DNA of 21,374 nucleotides from a virus: IMG/VR virus record IMGVR_UViG_3300028364_000170, positions 1 through 21,374 of that record. The stretch is one strand, 5' to 3'. The position numbers were made by a program, and so were the translations under genes. Positions 7,848 through 14,828 of the stretch are shown here, in pieces; positions within the stretch are counted from its first letter, which is position 1, and each line of letters begins with the position of its first letter. The notes beneath the pieces are model-generated. The model searched no databases. It saw only the letters and a program-made list of their open reading frames with translations, and had not been told where the DNA came from.

Positions 7848-8812
7848 TCACCTCAGTTTACCGCGTGCGTTAGCCTGTGCGGTTGCGTGTTGCTGCTCTT
7901 GCTTGGCGCGCTCCATTGCGTCGCGTTCACACCATGAAATCATTGCAGCGATGTGCAAGATGGCTTCGATAAGCGTTGCAGGTTCGTTAGCTATACAGTC
8001 CGCCGTGATTGCGTGCCCTGCGGCCCAGTGCCGGTGAGAGCTAAAGGCAAAGTGGATTTCACGAGTGGCCCAATCCTCCGGCGTGCCTTCGATGGAAAAG
8101 AAGCCGGGCAATTCTTCAGATTCGCAGTGTTCACATACCGCACCGAAACAGACAGGGCAGGGAATGAGTACCCCGCCCCGCGCTGTCTTTGTCCTGACCT
8201 CAGCGGCGGAGTTTACAAGGCAGGCACTGATTTTTTTAGGTCTTCAAGGTCCACCCTGTTCTTGCTCTGGATGGCGATTGCCAGTTCGTCGGCGTAAGGG
8301 ATTACAACGTCAAGGGCGTCGTTGTTGAGCGTCCGGCCAATGTGAACGGGCTTTAGGTCAACGCCGTCTTCGTCGTATAGACGATCCCATCCAGCAATTC
8401 CGTACTTACAAACGAGCACAGCAGCGAGCCGGTTGGCGCGAAGCATGGCTTTGGGATCAGCCGTGATCATCATGGCCTCTCCCTGCTTCTGCTTGGCCGT
8501 TGCAATATCCCACGCGGCGGCGGCTTTTTCATCTTGGGTCTTGGCCCGTTTCATCACATCTTGCGCCTGCTTTTCTTCTGCGGCAAGTGCCTTAAGCTCC
8601 GTCATCTTTTCCGGGGTGATTCCCTCGGTTTTGAAAACGTCAAAGAGCAGGTCTTCAACTTCGGCCTTCTCTCCGTTGGTAAGGGTCCGAAGATGGAAGA
8701 CAGTAGGCGGGAGGATACTAACTCCCCCCGCTTCCTTTTGCTTGGCGTACTCTTCCCGGTCGGCGTTCAAGATGTAAGGCCACGTCTTCCGGGTGTTGGA
8801 TGCGATAGGCAT
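7848..8812 (-). CDS. Tail assembly chaperone, long form by -1 frameshift (lambda gpGT-like)
   Basis: Slipping back one base on A AAA AAA at 8237-8231 continues translation without a stop to 7848. It gives a protein of 321 residues: 194 from the G frame plus 127 from the T frame. The join spans 8812-8231 and then 8231-7848. The T part begins ISACLVNSAAEVRTK and then has four cysteines (CPVCFGAVCEHC), followed by an acidic and helical segment ending in a basic tail (AQANARGKLR). In lambda and most siphophages this G/GT ratio is needed for tail assembly, with the T part touching the tube protein and the G part the tape measure. The T frame has no ATG of its own; its only early start-like codon is a TTG at 8111. 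Confidence 0.85.
8213..8812 (-). CDS. Tail assembly chaperone, short form (lambda gpG-like)
   Basis: A 199-residue soluble, charged, mostly helical protein between the tube and tape measure genes. Proteins of this slot bind the tape measure during tail assembly and are not kept in the virion. The central part is a Lys/Glu/Ala coiled region (EEKQAQDVMKRAKTQDEKAAAAWDIATAKQKQGEAM at about residues 79-114, shown here in outline only). The start ATG has a GAGGAG box about 10 bases upstream. The gene ends in CTA AAA AAA TCA, and the seven-A run there allows a -1 shift into the downstream frame. See the long form below. Confidence 0.82.
   Translation of the reverse strand: MPIASNTRKTWPYILNADREEYAKQKEAGGVSILPPTVFHLRTLTNGEKAEVEDLLFDVFKTEGITPEKMTELKALAAEEKQAQDVMKRAKTQDEKAAAAWDIATAKQKQGEAMMITADPKAMLRANRLAAVLVCKYGIAGWDRLYDEDGVDLKPVHIGRTLNNDALDVVIPYADELAIAIQSKNRVDLEDLKKSVPAL
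8231..8237 (-). other. -1 ribosomal slippery heptamer A AAA AAA
   Basis: Seven consecutive A residues on the coding strand are placed in phase as A AAA AAA (codons CTA AAA AAA), five codons before the stop of the short chaperone. Both tRNAs can re-pair perfectly after a -1 slip. The -1 frame then stays open for 127 codons. This is the classical arrangement for the G/GT chaperones. I did not find an obvious strong downstream stem by eye. Confidence 0.85.
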
Positions 8813-8840
8813 TGCTTACTTGCTCCTCTGTGGTTGGTGG

Positions 8841-10151
8841 TTAGTCAAGCCTGATCAAGTACGGCACGTTTGGATCGTTGAGCGCTGCATCACTGCGGCG
8901 GCGGAAGCGGAAGGTCAGATTCCAAATGGCGCGCCCGTTGCGTTCACCGGGTTGACAGTCCACAAGCTGTGCGGACTCCGCAATGATTGTCATACGATTG
9001 CCCGCCGTGCCAATCGAAAAACTTAACGCTTCCTGACTGTTGGACTCAATTGCAGCAAACGGATTCCACGTGGTAAGCGTTGACTGCTCCACGTCGAGCG
9101 TGAATACGGGATCGAAGGCACTCACATAAGCGCCATCGTAACCCTGCGCAGCGCCAGCGCAATCAAGAGCGTTTACAACGGCGGCGGGATCGAAGCTGAA
9201 CGTGGAGAAGCAGGAGAGCACTTGCGCGTCCCAAGTGGCCGTTGCTGCCTTTACAGCGGGCGGGATAATATCCGAGTACACAGCGTTGGCGATGTAGGTT
9301 GCGGCGTCAGGACGGACATACTCACCAGTGAAGGAGAAGCCGAAGATAATCGTTTCCGCACGGTTGCCGGTGATGGTGAACGTTCCGGAACAACTCTTGA
9401 ACCGGTGCCGGTCAACGTTGTCAATGATGGCTTGCAGGTCAACCAGCTTCGGGCCGTTGGCTCCAAACTGGGAAGGCGTCGGGCTCGGAAGGTATTCGAT
9501 GTTTACCGCAGAAGAGGAACGCAAGGACACGCGGAACTGATCGCCGACGACGAACGGGGCGGTTGCAACATCGGGATTGCCGAAGTCTACGGCCAACGTG
9601 TCAAGCGGCCCGCCGGATAGCACAATGGCATCTTCTTCTTCCTGCGTGCCCGTGTAGGCCGTTGGTGCCGTACCGTCCCCGGGATAGAAAACCGCAAGGA
9701 ATGCAATGGACGTATTGACTACCAAGGCCGTGATCGTAATCACCACACGCCCGGAGATAGTGCCTGCAAACGTGCCGGTAAGCGTTGGCAGACCGGCATG
9801 ACCGACGGAAGGAAACGGAACGACCGCGCCGATTGCAGCGGTGCCAGGTGCAACGCGCTTGACGTGGCCACAGCCAAGCAGGAGGGCGTCCAGATCGTTG
9901 ATAACGCCAGCAGTACCAGAGCCGCGGAAAGGCACGTTGAAGCCAACAGCGCCAAGCACAGAGCCGAGAACGGACGCTTCCTTACCAGCAAACTGCGATT
10001 GAGTTTCCCGCTCGTATTGCTCGAAAGTGTTTGCTGGCGCAAAGTCGGTAATGGGCCCGACGATGCTGGTATTGAGAACCGTACTGAACGCGCCCAAAGC
10101 ATTCTTGCCGACAGCGGCGAACTGAACGTTTTTCGAGACGATGATTGCCAT
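8841..10151 (-). CDS. Major tail tube protein
   Basis: A 436-residue beta-rich protein between the neck genes and the tail assembly chaperones, exactly where the tail tube subunit lies in long-tailed siphophages. The start (VQFAAVGKNALGAFSTVLN) followed by an acidic and aromatic stretch, and the segment FKSCSGTFTITGNRAETIIFGFSFTGEYV at about residues 253-281, fit the tube fold in which beta sheets stack into a hollow pipe. It is longer than a minimal tube protein (~200 residues), so an extra surface domain is probable, perhaps at about 110-210 (GTISGRVVITITALVV and onward). The ATG is preceded by CGGAGTTTAG, which includes the stop of the previous gene. A 28-base gap follows. Confidence 0.72.
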   Translation of the reverse strand: MAIIVSKNVQFAAVGKNALGAFSTVLNTSIVGPITDFAPANTFEQYERETQSQFAGKEASVLGSVLGAVGFNVPFRGSGTAGVINDLDALLLGCGHVKRVAPGTAAIGAVVPFPSVGHAGLPTLTGTFAGTISGRVVITITALVVNTSIAFLAVFYPGDGTAPTAYTGTQEEEDAIVLSGGPLDTLAVDFGNPDVATAPFVVGDQFRVSLRSSSAVNIEYLPSPTPSQFGANGPKLVDLQAIIDNVDRHRFKSCSGTFTITGNRAETIIFGFSFTGEYVRPDAATYIANAVYSDIIPPAVKAATATWDAQVLSCFSTFSFDPAAVVNALDCAGAAQGYDGAYVSAFDPVFTLDVEQSTLTTWNPFAAIESNSQEALSFSIGTAGNRMTIIAESAQLVDCQPGERNGRAIWNLTFRFRRRSDAALNDPNVPYLIRLD

Positions 10152-10154
10152 TTG

Positions 10155-10496
10155 CTAAACTCCGTTCCAGCGTTCAAGTGTTGCCGTCATCGTCCATTGA
10201 CTAGAAGAAACGGCGGTTTGGGTCATGCTAGTAAACCTGTACTTCGCAGCGGCCCCGTCACCGGGAACCGTAAAGTCAAATGATGCGAAGAATCCAACGG
10301 CGATAAAGTCAGACATGAAAGACTGGAAAACGCTTTCCGTGATGAAGCGCCAGATGAGCGGAACCGTTCGCATCTCAGGCCCGGGGATTTCCGCGACGCG
10401 GTGCGATGGGTAAGCATCACCAGACTGGAGCGCTGGTTGCCGGAACTGCTCTGACATATCCGAACGGATCCACTGCGCGTAATCGTTAATTGCCAT
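10155..10496 (-). CDS. Small neck or tail protein
   Basis: A 113-residue protein starting at the ATG at 10496, which has an AGGGG box 8 bases upstream; a start at 10517 is less likely because it lacks a site and overlaps the previous gene more. It begins with a helical segment (AINDYAQWIRSDMSEQFRQPA) and ends in strands: FASFDFTVPGDG, then AKYRFTSMTQTAVSSSQWTMTATLERW. The closing YRF...SSQWTMTATLE pattern is common in small siphophage genes lying between the terminator and tube genes. I know no firm function for these. The stop lies three bases before the tube protein ATG. Confidence 0.6.
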   Translation of the reverse strand: MAINDYAQWIRSDMSEQFRQPALQSGDAYPSHRVAEIPGPEMRTVPLIWRFITESVFQSFMSDFIAVGFFASFDFTVPGDGAAAKYRFTSMTQTAVSSSQWTMTATLERWNGV

Positions 10497-10998
10497 ATGG
10501 CAAGCCCCTCGCGACAAACTGAATCACTGTCACAATCTCGAACTCAGCAACCACCTGCGTTTCCGCATACTCAAAGCGGGCTGTGGAAATATCGAAGCGA
10601 GCGATCCTTGACTGATTCTGGTTGCCCGTAGGACTTTCAGAGTCGCCCGTTGGAACGTGCCCGAGTAGGGTCCGGAAAAGGCCAACGCGCACATTGTTTA
10701 CAAATAGCTTTTGCCGTACTGGATTGGTGAGTGAGGCCATAAACCCGACAATCTGGCGAACGGTAACGGTTGGATAGCAGTCTTGGCCGCCGGAAGCGGG
10801 TGCCGTGTTATCGAATGATTCCGTTGTGGGATACGCAAGCACACAAGCAGGGAGCCTTACCCGGTTGGATTCCACGGCCTGCTCGGTAAGCTCCCCCGGT
10901 CGGAAGGGTAGACTTACGATAACGTCAACAGGACCGCCCGATTTACTCAGCATGGGTTGAAGGATGGCTTCAATAATGTCTTGTGTAAGTACCAGCAT
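10486..10998 (-). CDS. Tail terminator-like protein (Mu gp37/DUF1834-like)
   Basis: A 170-residue protein in the slot after gp36 and gpG homologues, where Mu carries gp37. It starts with a helix typical of this group (TQDIIEAILQPMLSKSG), then alternates beta strands (VDVIVSLPF, VRLPACVLAYPTTESFDN). It ends in a strand-rich segment (YAETQVVAEFEIVTVIQFVA) that fits the alpha/beta fold of tail terminator and tail-completion proteins. Such proteins cap the finished tail tube and dock it to the neck. Its ATG overlaps the preceding stop (TGATG), and its 3' end overlaps the next gene by about 10 bases. Family assignment rests mainly on order and size. Confidence 0.6.
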   Translation of the reverse strand: MLVLTQDIIEAILQPMLSKSGGPVDVIVSLPFRPGELTEQAVESNRVRLPACVLAYPTTESFDNTAPASGGQDCYPTVTVRQIVGFMASLTNPVRQKLFVNNVRVGLFRTLLGHVPTGDSESPTGNQNQSRIARFDISTARFEYAETQVVAEFEIVTVIQFVARGLPYGN

Positions 10999-11798
10999 CA
11001 GTAGCTCCCGCGGATTCGGTTCAGTAGGTCGCGCCCTCGCGTTGCCTGCCTCTTGAAAAACGGCATGTCCAGAATAGCGCGGGCAACCGTGGCGTCTATC
11101 AATCCAATGAGGTCTCTCTCCTGATTAGGCCCCATGCCCATTGACCGGCGGCCCGGAAGAGAAACTTGGCGAGCGTATATAAAGTGTTGGATCATTTGCG
11201 ATCCTCGAACCTCGTAAAGGCCCCATTCATCAGTCTGCGGATTCACACCACTCTTGATGATCTTCCCCGCGCTTCTCTTTTGCCGGACAAACTCCTTGGC
11301 GCGCCCTACGGTATACGCTTCATCTGACACCGGGAACGCCAGCAGCTTGGCATTCTTTGGCCGGATGATGATTGGCCCGCGCTGGGCTCCAGAGATCGGG
11401 CCGTTGTGTATGGCGGCAAGCTCGCTCAGGGTAATCGTGCCACCCCTGACCCTTGTATTCCCAGCGGCTCCAAGCCCGATGGAAACAACGTCGCCACTCT
11501 GAACCACGGGCTGCATAGCCATCACAGCCCTTTGCAGCCCTCCGGTGTCGCGTAGCGCCTTGGCGCTTGAACCGCGGCCCGGGCGTCGCGTAGTAAGGCG
11601 GCTTAGCTCCGGCCACCTTGCTCCGGTTACCATGTCCTTTTGTTGATCAAAGGCGTTCCCGACTTCACCAGAAATATATGCGCCCATTAACAGCAGCGAC
11701 TGGCTGCGCTCATCGGGGCCAAGCAGCGCGCCCAAACGCAGCAAGGAACTTGCAATGGGTGAACCTCCTGCTAGGTCGATGCTCGCGCTGTCTGCCAT
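10998..11798 (-). CDS. Virion morphogenesis / tail completion protein (Mu gpG-like)
   Basis: A 266-residue neck protein placed directly after the gp36-like gene and overlapping both neighbours by one base. It shows the signature of the phage virion-morphogenesis family: WPELSRLTTRRPGRGSSAKALRDTGGLQRAV at about residues 62-92, that is W..L...T..R......L.DTG.L. Next come a beta-rich part (VSIGLGAAGN) and an 'AAIHNGP' segment at about 128-134, as in members reading 'A..hq.G'. The C-terminus is basic and helical (FFKRQATRGRDLLNRIRG). The protein is longer than typical gpG (~150-200 residues) because of extra sequence at about 140-220. It probably helps finish the head or tail so that the two can join. 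Confidence 0.75.
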   Translation of the reverse strand: MADSASIDLAGGSPIASSLLRLGALLGPDERSQSLLLMGAYISGEVGNAFDQQKDMVTGARWPELSRLTTRRPGRGSSAKALRDTGGLQRAVMAMQPVVQSGDVVSIGLGAAGNTRVRGGTITLSELAAIHNGPISGAQRGPIIIRPKNAKLLAFPVSDEAYTVGRAKEFVRQKRSAGKIIKSGVNPQTDEWGLYEVRGSQMIQHFIYARQVSLPGRRSMGMGPNQERDLIGLIDATVARAILDMPFFKRQATRGRDLLNRIRGSY

Positions 11799-12259
11799 CA
11801 GTAGCGCCTCTTGAGTCCGGGAAGGCCAGAGCCGCCAACCTGAGAGCGGACCCGAGCAAGATCAATCGTGACGATCAGCGCCGGGGCTTCTTGGTTTGCC
11901 TTTACTCTCGTTTCAAACGGCAACGCCATGTTACCGCTCGCGATCGCTTCCAAACGTTCTACGGTCAACCGGTAACTTTCGATGTCTTCACTCGTTCGCT
12001 TTGCAGGCTTATTGCTAAGCAGATTCCAGACCGCAAGCCGTGTCGCGTACTCTCTCAGAACCGGCGGCACGTAAGTAAGCGGAAGCAATGACACCCGGCG
12101 AACGTACAATCCAAGCTCTGAGTTTGCAGATTCCACAGCAGCGCACAAAAGGGAATCTACCTCAAGCCCCTCATCGTTGTTGCGGTCAAGCAGGTCAGCA
12201 AGCGCGTCCGATTTGAACCGTGCCCGCAAGTCAGCAGTTGTGCAGAAAGCAATTTCCAT
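11798..12259 (-). CDS. Head-tail connector protein (Mu gp36/DUF1320-like)
   Basis: A 153-residue protein matching the gp36-type neck/head-completion family. It opens with a TTADLRARFKSDALADLLDR segment, followed by acidic residues and a helix pair (LLCAAVESANSELGLYVRR) leading into LPLTYVPPVLREYATRLAVWNLL at about residues 58-80. This 'A...A..EI..Y......LPL....P..L......ia.y.L' layout is the hallmark of DUF1320. These proteins join the portal ring to the tail after packaging. The start ATG has an AGGAG box 9 bases upstream, and the stop overlaps the next ATG (TGATG). The C-terminus is rather long and basic (GLPGLKRRY). Confidence 0.8.
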   Translation of the reverse strand: MEIAFCTTADLRARFKSDALADLLDRNNDEGLEVDSLLCAAVESANSELGLYVRRVSLLPLTYVPPVLREYATRLAVWNLLSNKPAKRTSEDIESYRLTVERLEAIASGNMALPFETRVKANQEAPALIVTIDLARVRSQVGGSGLPGLKRRY

Positions 12260-12270
12260 TTCTAAGCGCT

Positions 12271-12312
12271 CCTAAACAAATCAGCCCGCCCGGTGGAAAT
12301 CCGAACGGGCCG
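12271..12312 (-). terminator. Terminator-like hairpin between head and neck genes
   Basis: In minus-strand RNA, bases 12312-12301 pair with 12293-12282 over 12 base pairs (three G-U pairs) around the 7-base loop AUUUCCA, followed by the U-rich AUUUGUUU. It lies in the 77-base gap after the repeat-protein gene and just before the ribosome binding site (AGGAG) of the gp36-like gene. The form fits a weak intrinsic terminator or an RNA end-protecting stem that would lower expression of the neck genes relative to the capsid. The tail has too few U residues for a strong terminator. Confidence 0.5.
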
Positions 12313-12336
12313 AGTTGGTGCGGCGTGCGTAAGTGT

Positions 12337-12789
12337 TCACAACTGTCTGATGATTCCGCGATGAACAAGCATCAGCGGGTGATGCCCAAGGGCAACGATT
12401 TCGGACGTTGTAAACACTTTCCCTTCCGGGTAAAGGCGCTGGGTCTCTCGCCTATTGGTTGCAATGAATTGGCGCTCGCTTACCTTGGGGGCTTCAGCGG
12501 GGGCCTCTTCGATAACTTCTTCGATGGTTGCTGTGAATTGGCGCTCGCTTACCTTGGGGGCTTCAGCGGGGGCCTCTTCGATAACTTCTTCGATGGTTGC
12601 TGTGAATTGGCGCTCGCTTACCTTGGGGGCTTCAGCGGGGGCCTCTTCGATAACTTCTTCGATGGTTGCTGTGAATTGGCGCTCGCTTACCTTGGGGGCC
12701 TCAGCGATAACTTCTTCGATGGTTGCTGTGTTCTTCAAGGGAGCCGTAGCCCCCTTGAACTCCTTAGCAGGTCGCCCGCGGTTGGCCAT
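12337..12789 (-). CDS. Head-region protein with tandem 23-residue repeats
   Basis: A 150-residue protein starting inside the capsid stop (TAATG). A basic N-terminus (MANRGRPAKEFKG, with an AT-hook-like RGRPAK) is followed by four tandem units of the type TATIEEVIEEAPAEAPKVSERQF. Three are 23 residues long; the first in protein order lacks four residues. The last ~40 residues (YPEGKVFTTSEIVALG, then HHPLMLVHRG) form a non-repetitive C-terminal segment. The repeats are acidic, Pro/Ala-rich and probably extended. The position after the capsid gene corresponds to Mu gp35, and the C-terminal segment faintly recalls that small family, but I cannot confirm it. Role unknown; a head-surface or connector-associated protein is the simplest guess. 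Confidence 0.75.
   Translation of the reverse strand: MANRGRPAKEFKGATAPLKNTATIEEVIAEAPKVSERQFTATIEEVIEEAPAEAPKVSERQFTATIEEVIEEAPAEAPKVSERQFTATIEEVIEEAPAEAPKVSERQFIATNRRETQRLYPEGKVFTTSEIVALGHHPLMLVHRGIIRQL
12466..12729 (-). repeat. 69-bp in-frame tandem repeat array
   Basis: Three 69-bp units begin at 12466, 12535 and 12604. A fourth, at 12673-12729, is a 57-bp unit missing 12 bases. The three full units look identical by eye apart from the array edges. All lengths are multiples of three, so the coding frame is kept. Such near-identity implies recent duplication and makes copy-number change by slippage or recombination likely. Confidence 0.97.
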
Positions 12790-13766
12790 TAGGAAAGCGT
12801 CCCGGCAAACAGGAAGCCCGTGTCTTTGTTGCAGATCAACCGGTCAACGTACATGGACCCGGCAACGATGTCGGCGTCCTGATCTTCGGCGCGATAGTGC
12901 CGGACGCGAACGCCGTCCTGTTCACCACCACCAAATTTGCCGTTGCCATTCCAAGCGGTATGCAAACCAGTACCGTTGAACTCAAGGGAAGGAGCCTCAA
13001 CGCGGCAAAGGAACGCAAGCTGGCCCCAGCAAGGAGTAAGCACAGCAACCGCATCCTTCGCGGCCGTGTTGATAAACGCATTCTTCGTCACAAGCACTCG
13101 GTCGATTCCCAGCATACCAGCGAGCATGGTTGCCATTACGTCGGTGCTGTTGCCCTGCTGTATCGGACTGAGAGTGTAAATCTGCTTTTCCGTCACTTCG
13201 GTCGTGTTAAAAATGGCGCGCAGAACCTGCACGTCAAGGCCGAGGACGTTGGGGGAGACGCCCGTCCGGCTTTCGATCAAGGCAATTGCGGTCTTGATCT
13301 GAGCCAGCGGCGTACCCGCAGCCGCGCCCCACTTGGTGCTGGGCGTAAGGGTATACGCACCGCCGGTGTAGGCTGCAACCAGTCCGTCAACAAGGGCTTT
13401 TTCACGCTTGAGCGTAAGCAGCTTACCAACGTTAAGGGCACCATTGATGGCAAGTTCCGTTTCGTTTACGGCATTGGCTCGGAACTCATCGGGGATGGGT
13501 TGATTAACGCCCCACTTCTTGCAAAAGAAGCTGAGGTCTTTACTGACCTGAACCTCAATTGAGGGATACCTTGCGCCGGGACTTACCTCGGTATCAATCA
13601 ACCGCAGAAGCTGGCGGTTTGGATCAATGGAGGGGAGGATGCCAGACTGCTGAGCAACCGAGCGGATCGGAAAGATCTGATCGGCAATCAGCGTATATGC
13701 ACCGTTAGCAAGCGCGGTGCCGGTAAGGAAGCTGTCTGTATGGAACTGTTTCGCGTTAACGGGCAT
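12789..13766 (-). CDS. Major capsid protein
   Basis: A 325-residue protein placed directly after protease-scaffold and decoration genes, as expected for the main shell subunit. It shows a capsid-like layout: an N-terminal arm, a helical region with a KREKALVDGLVAAY segment near residue 120 (spine-helix position), and a P-domain/A-domain region with SRTGVSPNVLGLDVQVLRAI at about 173-192, where major capsid proteins typically read 'PN.lvl....v...l'. The C-terminus has a run (RVRHYRAEDQDADIVAG) typical of HK97-fold capsids. The ATG at 13766 has a good AAGGA box 8 bases upstream. Its TAA stop overlaps the next ATG by one base. No clear N-terminal delta domain is seen, consistent with a separate scaffold. 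Confidence 0.85.
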   Translation of the reverse strand: MPVNAKQFHTDSFLTGTALANGAYTLIADQIFPIRSVAQQSGILPSIDPNRQLLRLIDTEVSPGARYPSIEVQVSKDLSFFCKKWGVNQPIPDEFRANAVNETELAINGALNVGKLLTLKREKALVDGLVAAYTGGAYTLTPSTKWGAAAGTPLAQIKTAIALIESRTGVSPNVLGLDVQVLRAIFNTTEVTEKQIYTLSPIQQGNSTDVMATMLAGMLGIDRVLVTKNAFINTAAKDAVAVLTPCWGQLAFLCRVEAPSLEFNGTGLHTAWNGNGKFGGGEQDGVRVRHYRAEDQDADIVAGSMYVDRLICNKDTGFLFAGTLS

Positions 13767-13803
13767 TGTCGTTTTCCTTAGTTAGTGAGTGTTGGGCCGT
13801 TTC

Positions 13804-14241
13804 TTAGGCGGGGACAACGAGGCGGAAATTGGCGACCTTGACCGGAATCAAAACCCCGTCAGCGGTTGCAGGCTCAAGGGCGATTGCGCCAACCCAATTG
13901 CCGTCAGCGGCGGCAAGGACGCCAACGCCAGCAGCGCCAGAAGTAAGCGGGCCACCAATGGGGATGTTGGGAGATGCGCCGTCGACCTGGAGGTAAACGA
14001 TACCATCCATGGTGAAGGAGACTTGGTCGCCAGCTGCGGCGGGATCGTTATAGTCCGCGTTCAATGCGGTGGGAACGACCTGCACACAAACGCCAAGGAT
14101 GGGAGCGGTTGCGTTAGCGGCGGCTGTGACCTTGAACGAGGCATCAGTGGAGCCAGCGCCGGGGATGATGAAACGGGCGGGAGCGATTACAGCGGTTGCC
14201 ACGCCGGTGAGAATAGTACCGGGTTTGATTGGAGTCGGCAT
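13804..14241 (-). CDS. Capsid decoration-like protein
   Basis: A 145-residue beta-rich protein between the scaffold and capsid genes, the usual place for a head decoration (cement) protein that binds the expanded capsid surface. It has many Ala, Gly, Val and Pro residues and no long helix. The segment at about residues 72-118 (FTMDGIVYLQVDG, then GGPLTSGAAGVGVLAAADGNW) resembles DUF2190-type capsid proteins. The start ATG follows a GAAGGTAAG box that overlaps the protease-scaffold stop, so the two are probably translated together. A 37-base gap with a fresh ribosome binding site separates it from the capsid gene. Family assignment rests on position, length and this pattern, with no catalytic or signature residue to confirm it. 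Confidence 0.65.
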   Translation of the reverse strand: MPTPIKPGTILTGVATAVIAPARFIIPGAGSTDASFKVTAAANATAPILGVCVQVVPTALNADYNDPAAAGDQVSFTMDGIVYLQVDGASPNIPIGGPLTSGAAGVGVLAAADGNWVGAIALEPATADGVLIPVKVANFRLVVPA

Positions 14242-14243
14242 AA

Positions 14244-14828
14244 TTACTTACCTTCTTTCGCGAGTTGATTGTTGGCCTGATTGATAGCCGTAGCGGGGTC
14301 CATTGACGGATTCTTGATACGGATGGCCGCAACACGATCAGTGAGCGCCTTCTCCTTAAACTCAATGCTGTCAGGGTTGGAGCCGGGCTGACGGCCTTCG
14401 CTGAAAGCGGCTTGGGTTTCGCCAACGGTGATGGAAGGCCCAGTGGTTACCGCTGCAATGGCGGCAACGTTGCGGGCAAGCTCAAGCATGGCGTCATCAA
14501 ACGTGTGCTTGGTCTTGTCACTGAACGTCACCACGCCACTCTTGCCGTTGCGGATAGACACCAGCTTACCAACGATGTTGGCCGGAAGATTGAGAGTCTT
14601 CACAGACTCAGAGAACATCTTGGACTTCATCTCTGCCATTTCGGCTCGGAGTTGCTCAAGCTGAGCGTCCTTCTCCGCAACGGCGGCAGTGACTTCGGGG
14701 GCAACGGCGGCAGTGACTTCGGGGGCAACGGGGGCAGGCTCGGCCATTGTCGCTGCTTCCATTTCTGCAATCTTCGCCTTGAGGGCGGCGATTTCTTCGT
14801 CTTTGGTAGCAATCGCTTCCGTATCCAT
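14244..14828 (-). CDS. Nested scaffold protein from an internal start (Mu gpZ-like)
   Basis: Within the protease gene, the codon for Met177 (ATG at 14828) is preceded by an AAAGG box 6 bases upstream. It lies just where the protease domain ends and the coiled-coil scaffold begins. Starting there gives a 194-residue protein consisting only of the scaffold part. In Mu (I/Z) and lambda (C/Nu3) the scaffold is made from such an in-frame internal start at the 3' end of the protease gene. The box and position are seen directly; actual use of this start is inference from those systems. Confidence 0.55.
   Translation of the reverse strand: MDTEAIATKDEEIAALKAKIAEMEAATMAEPAPVAPEVTAAVAPEVTAAVAEKDAQLEQLRAEMAEMKSKMFSESVKTLNLPANIVGKLVSIRNGKSGVVTFSDKTKHTFDDAMLELARNVAAIAAVTTGPSITVGETQAAFSEGRQPGSNPDSIEFKEKALTDRVAAIRIKNPSMDPATAINQANNQLAKEGK

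Noticed and set aside
7848-8111. The T chaperone region as an independent gene starting at a TTG
   Set aside because: No ribosome binding site precedes the TTG, the frame is open well upstream of it, and an in-phase A AAA AAA heptamer links it to the preceding gene. Frameshift expression explains it better.
12466-12729. CRISPR array
   Set aside because: The units are contiguous with no unique spacers, are 69 bp long and are in frame within a protein-coding gene.
12220-12792. Long open frames on the plus strand across the repeat array
   Set aside because: The 69-bp units contain no stop in several frames, so repetition alone keeps antisense frames open. The minus-strand frame has proper start coupling, operon order and a non-repetitive C-terminus.
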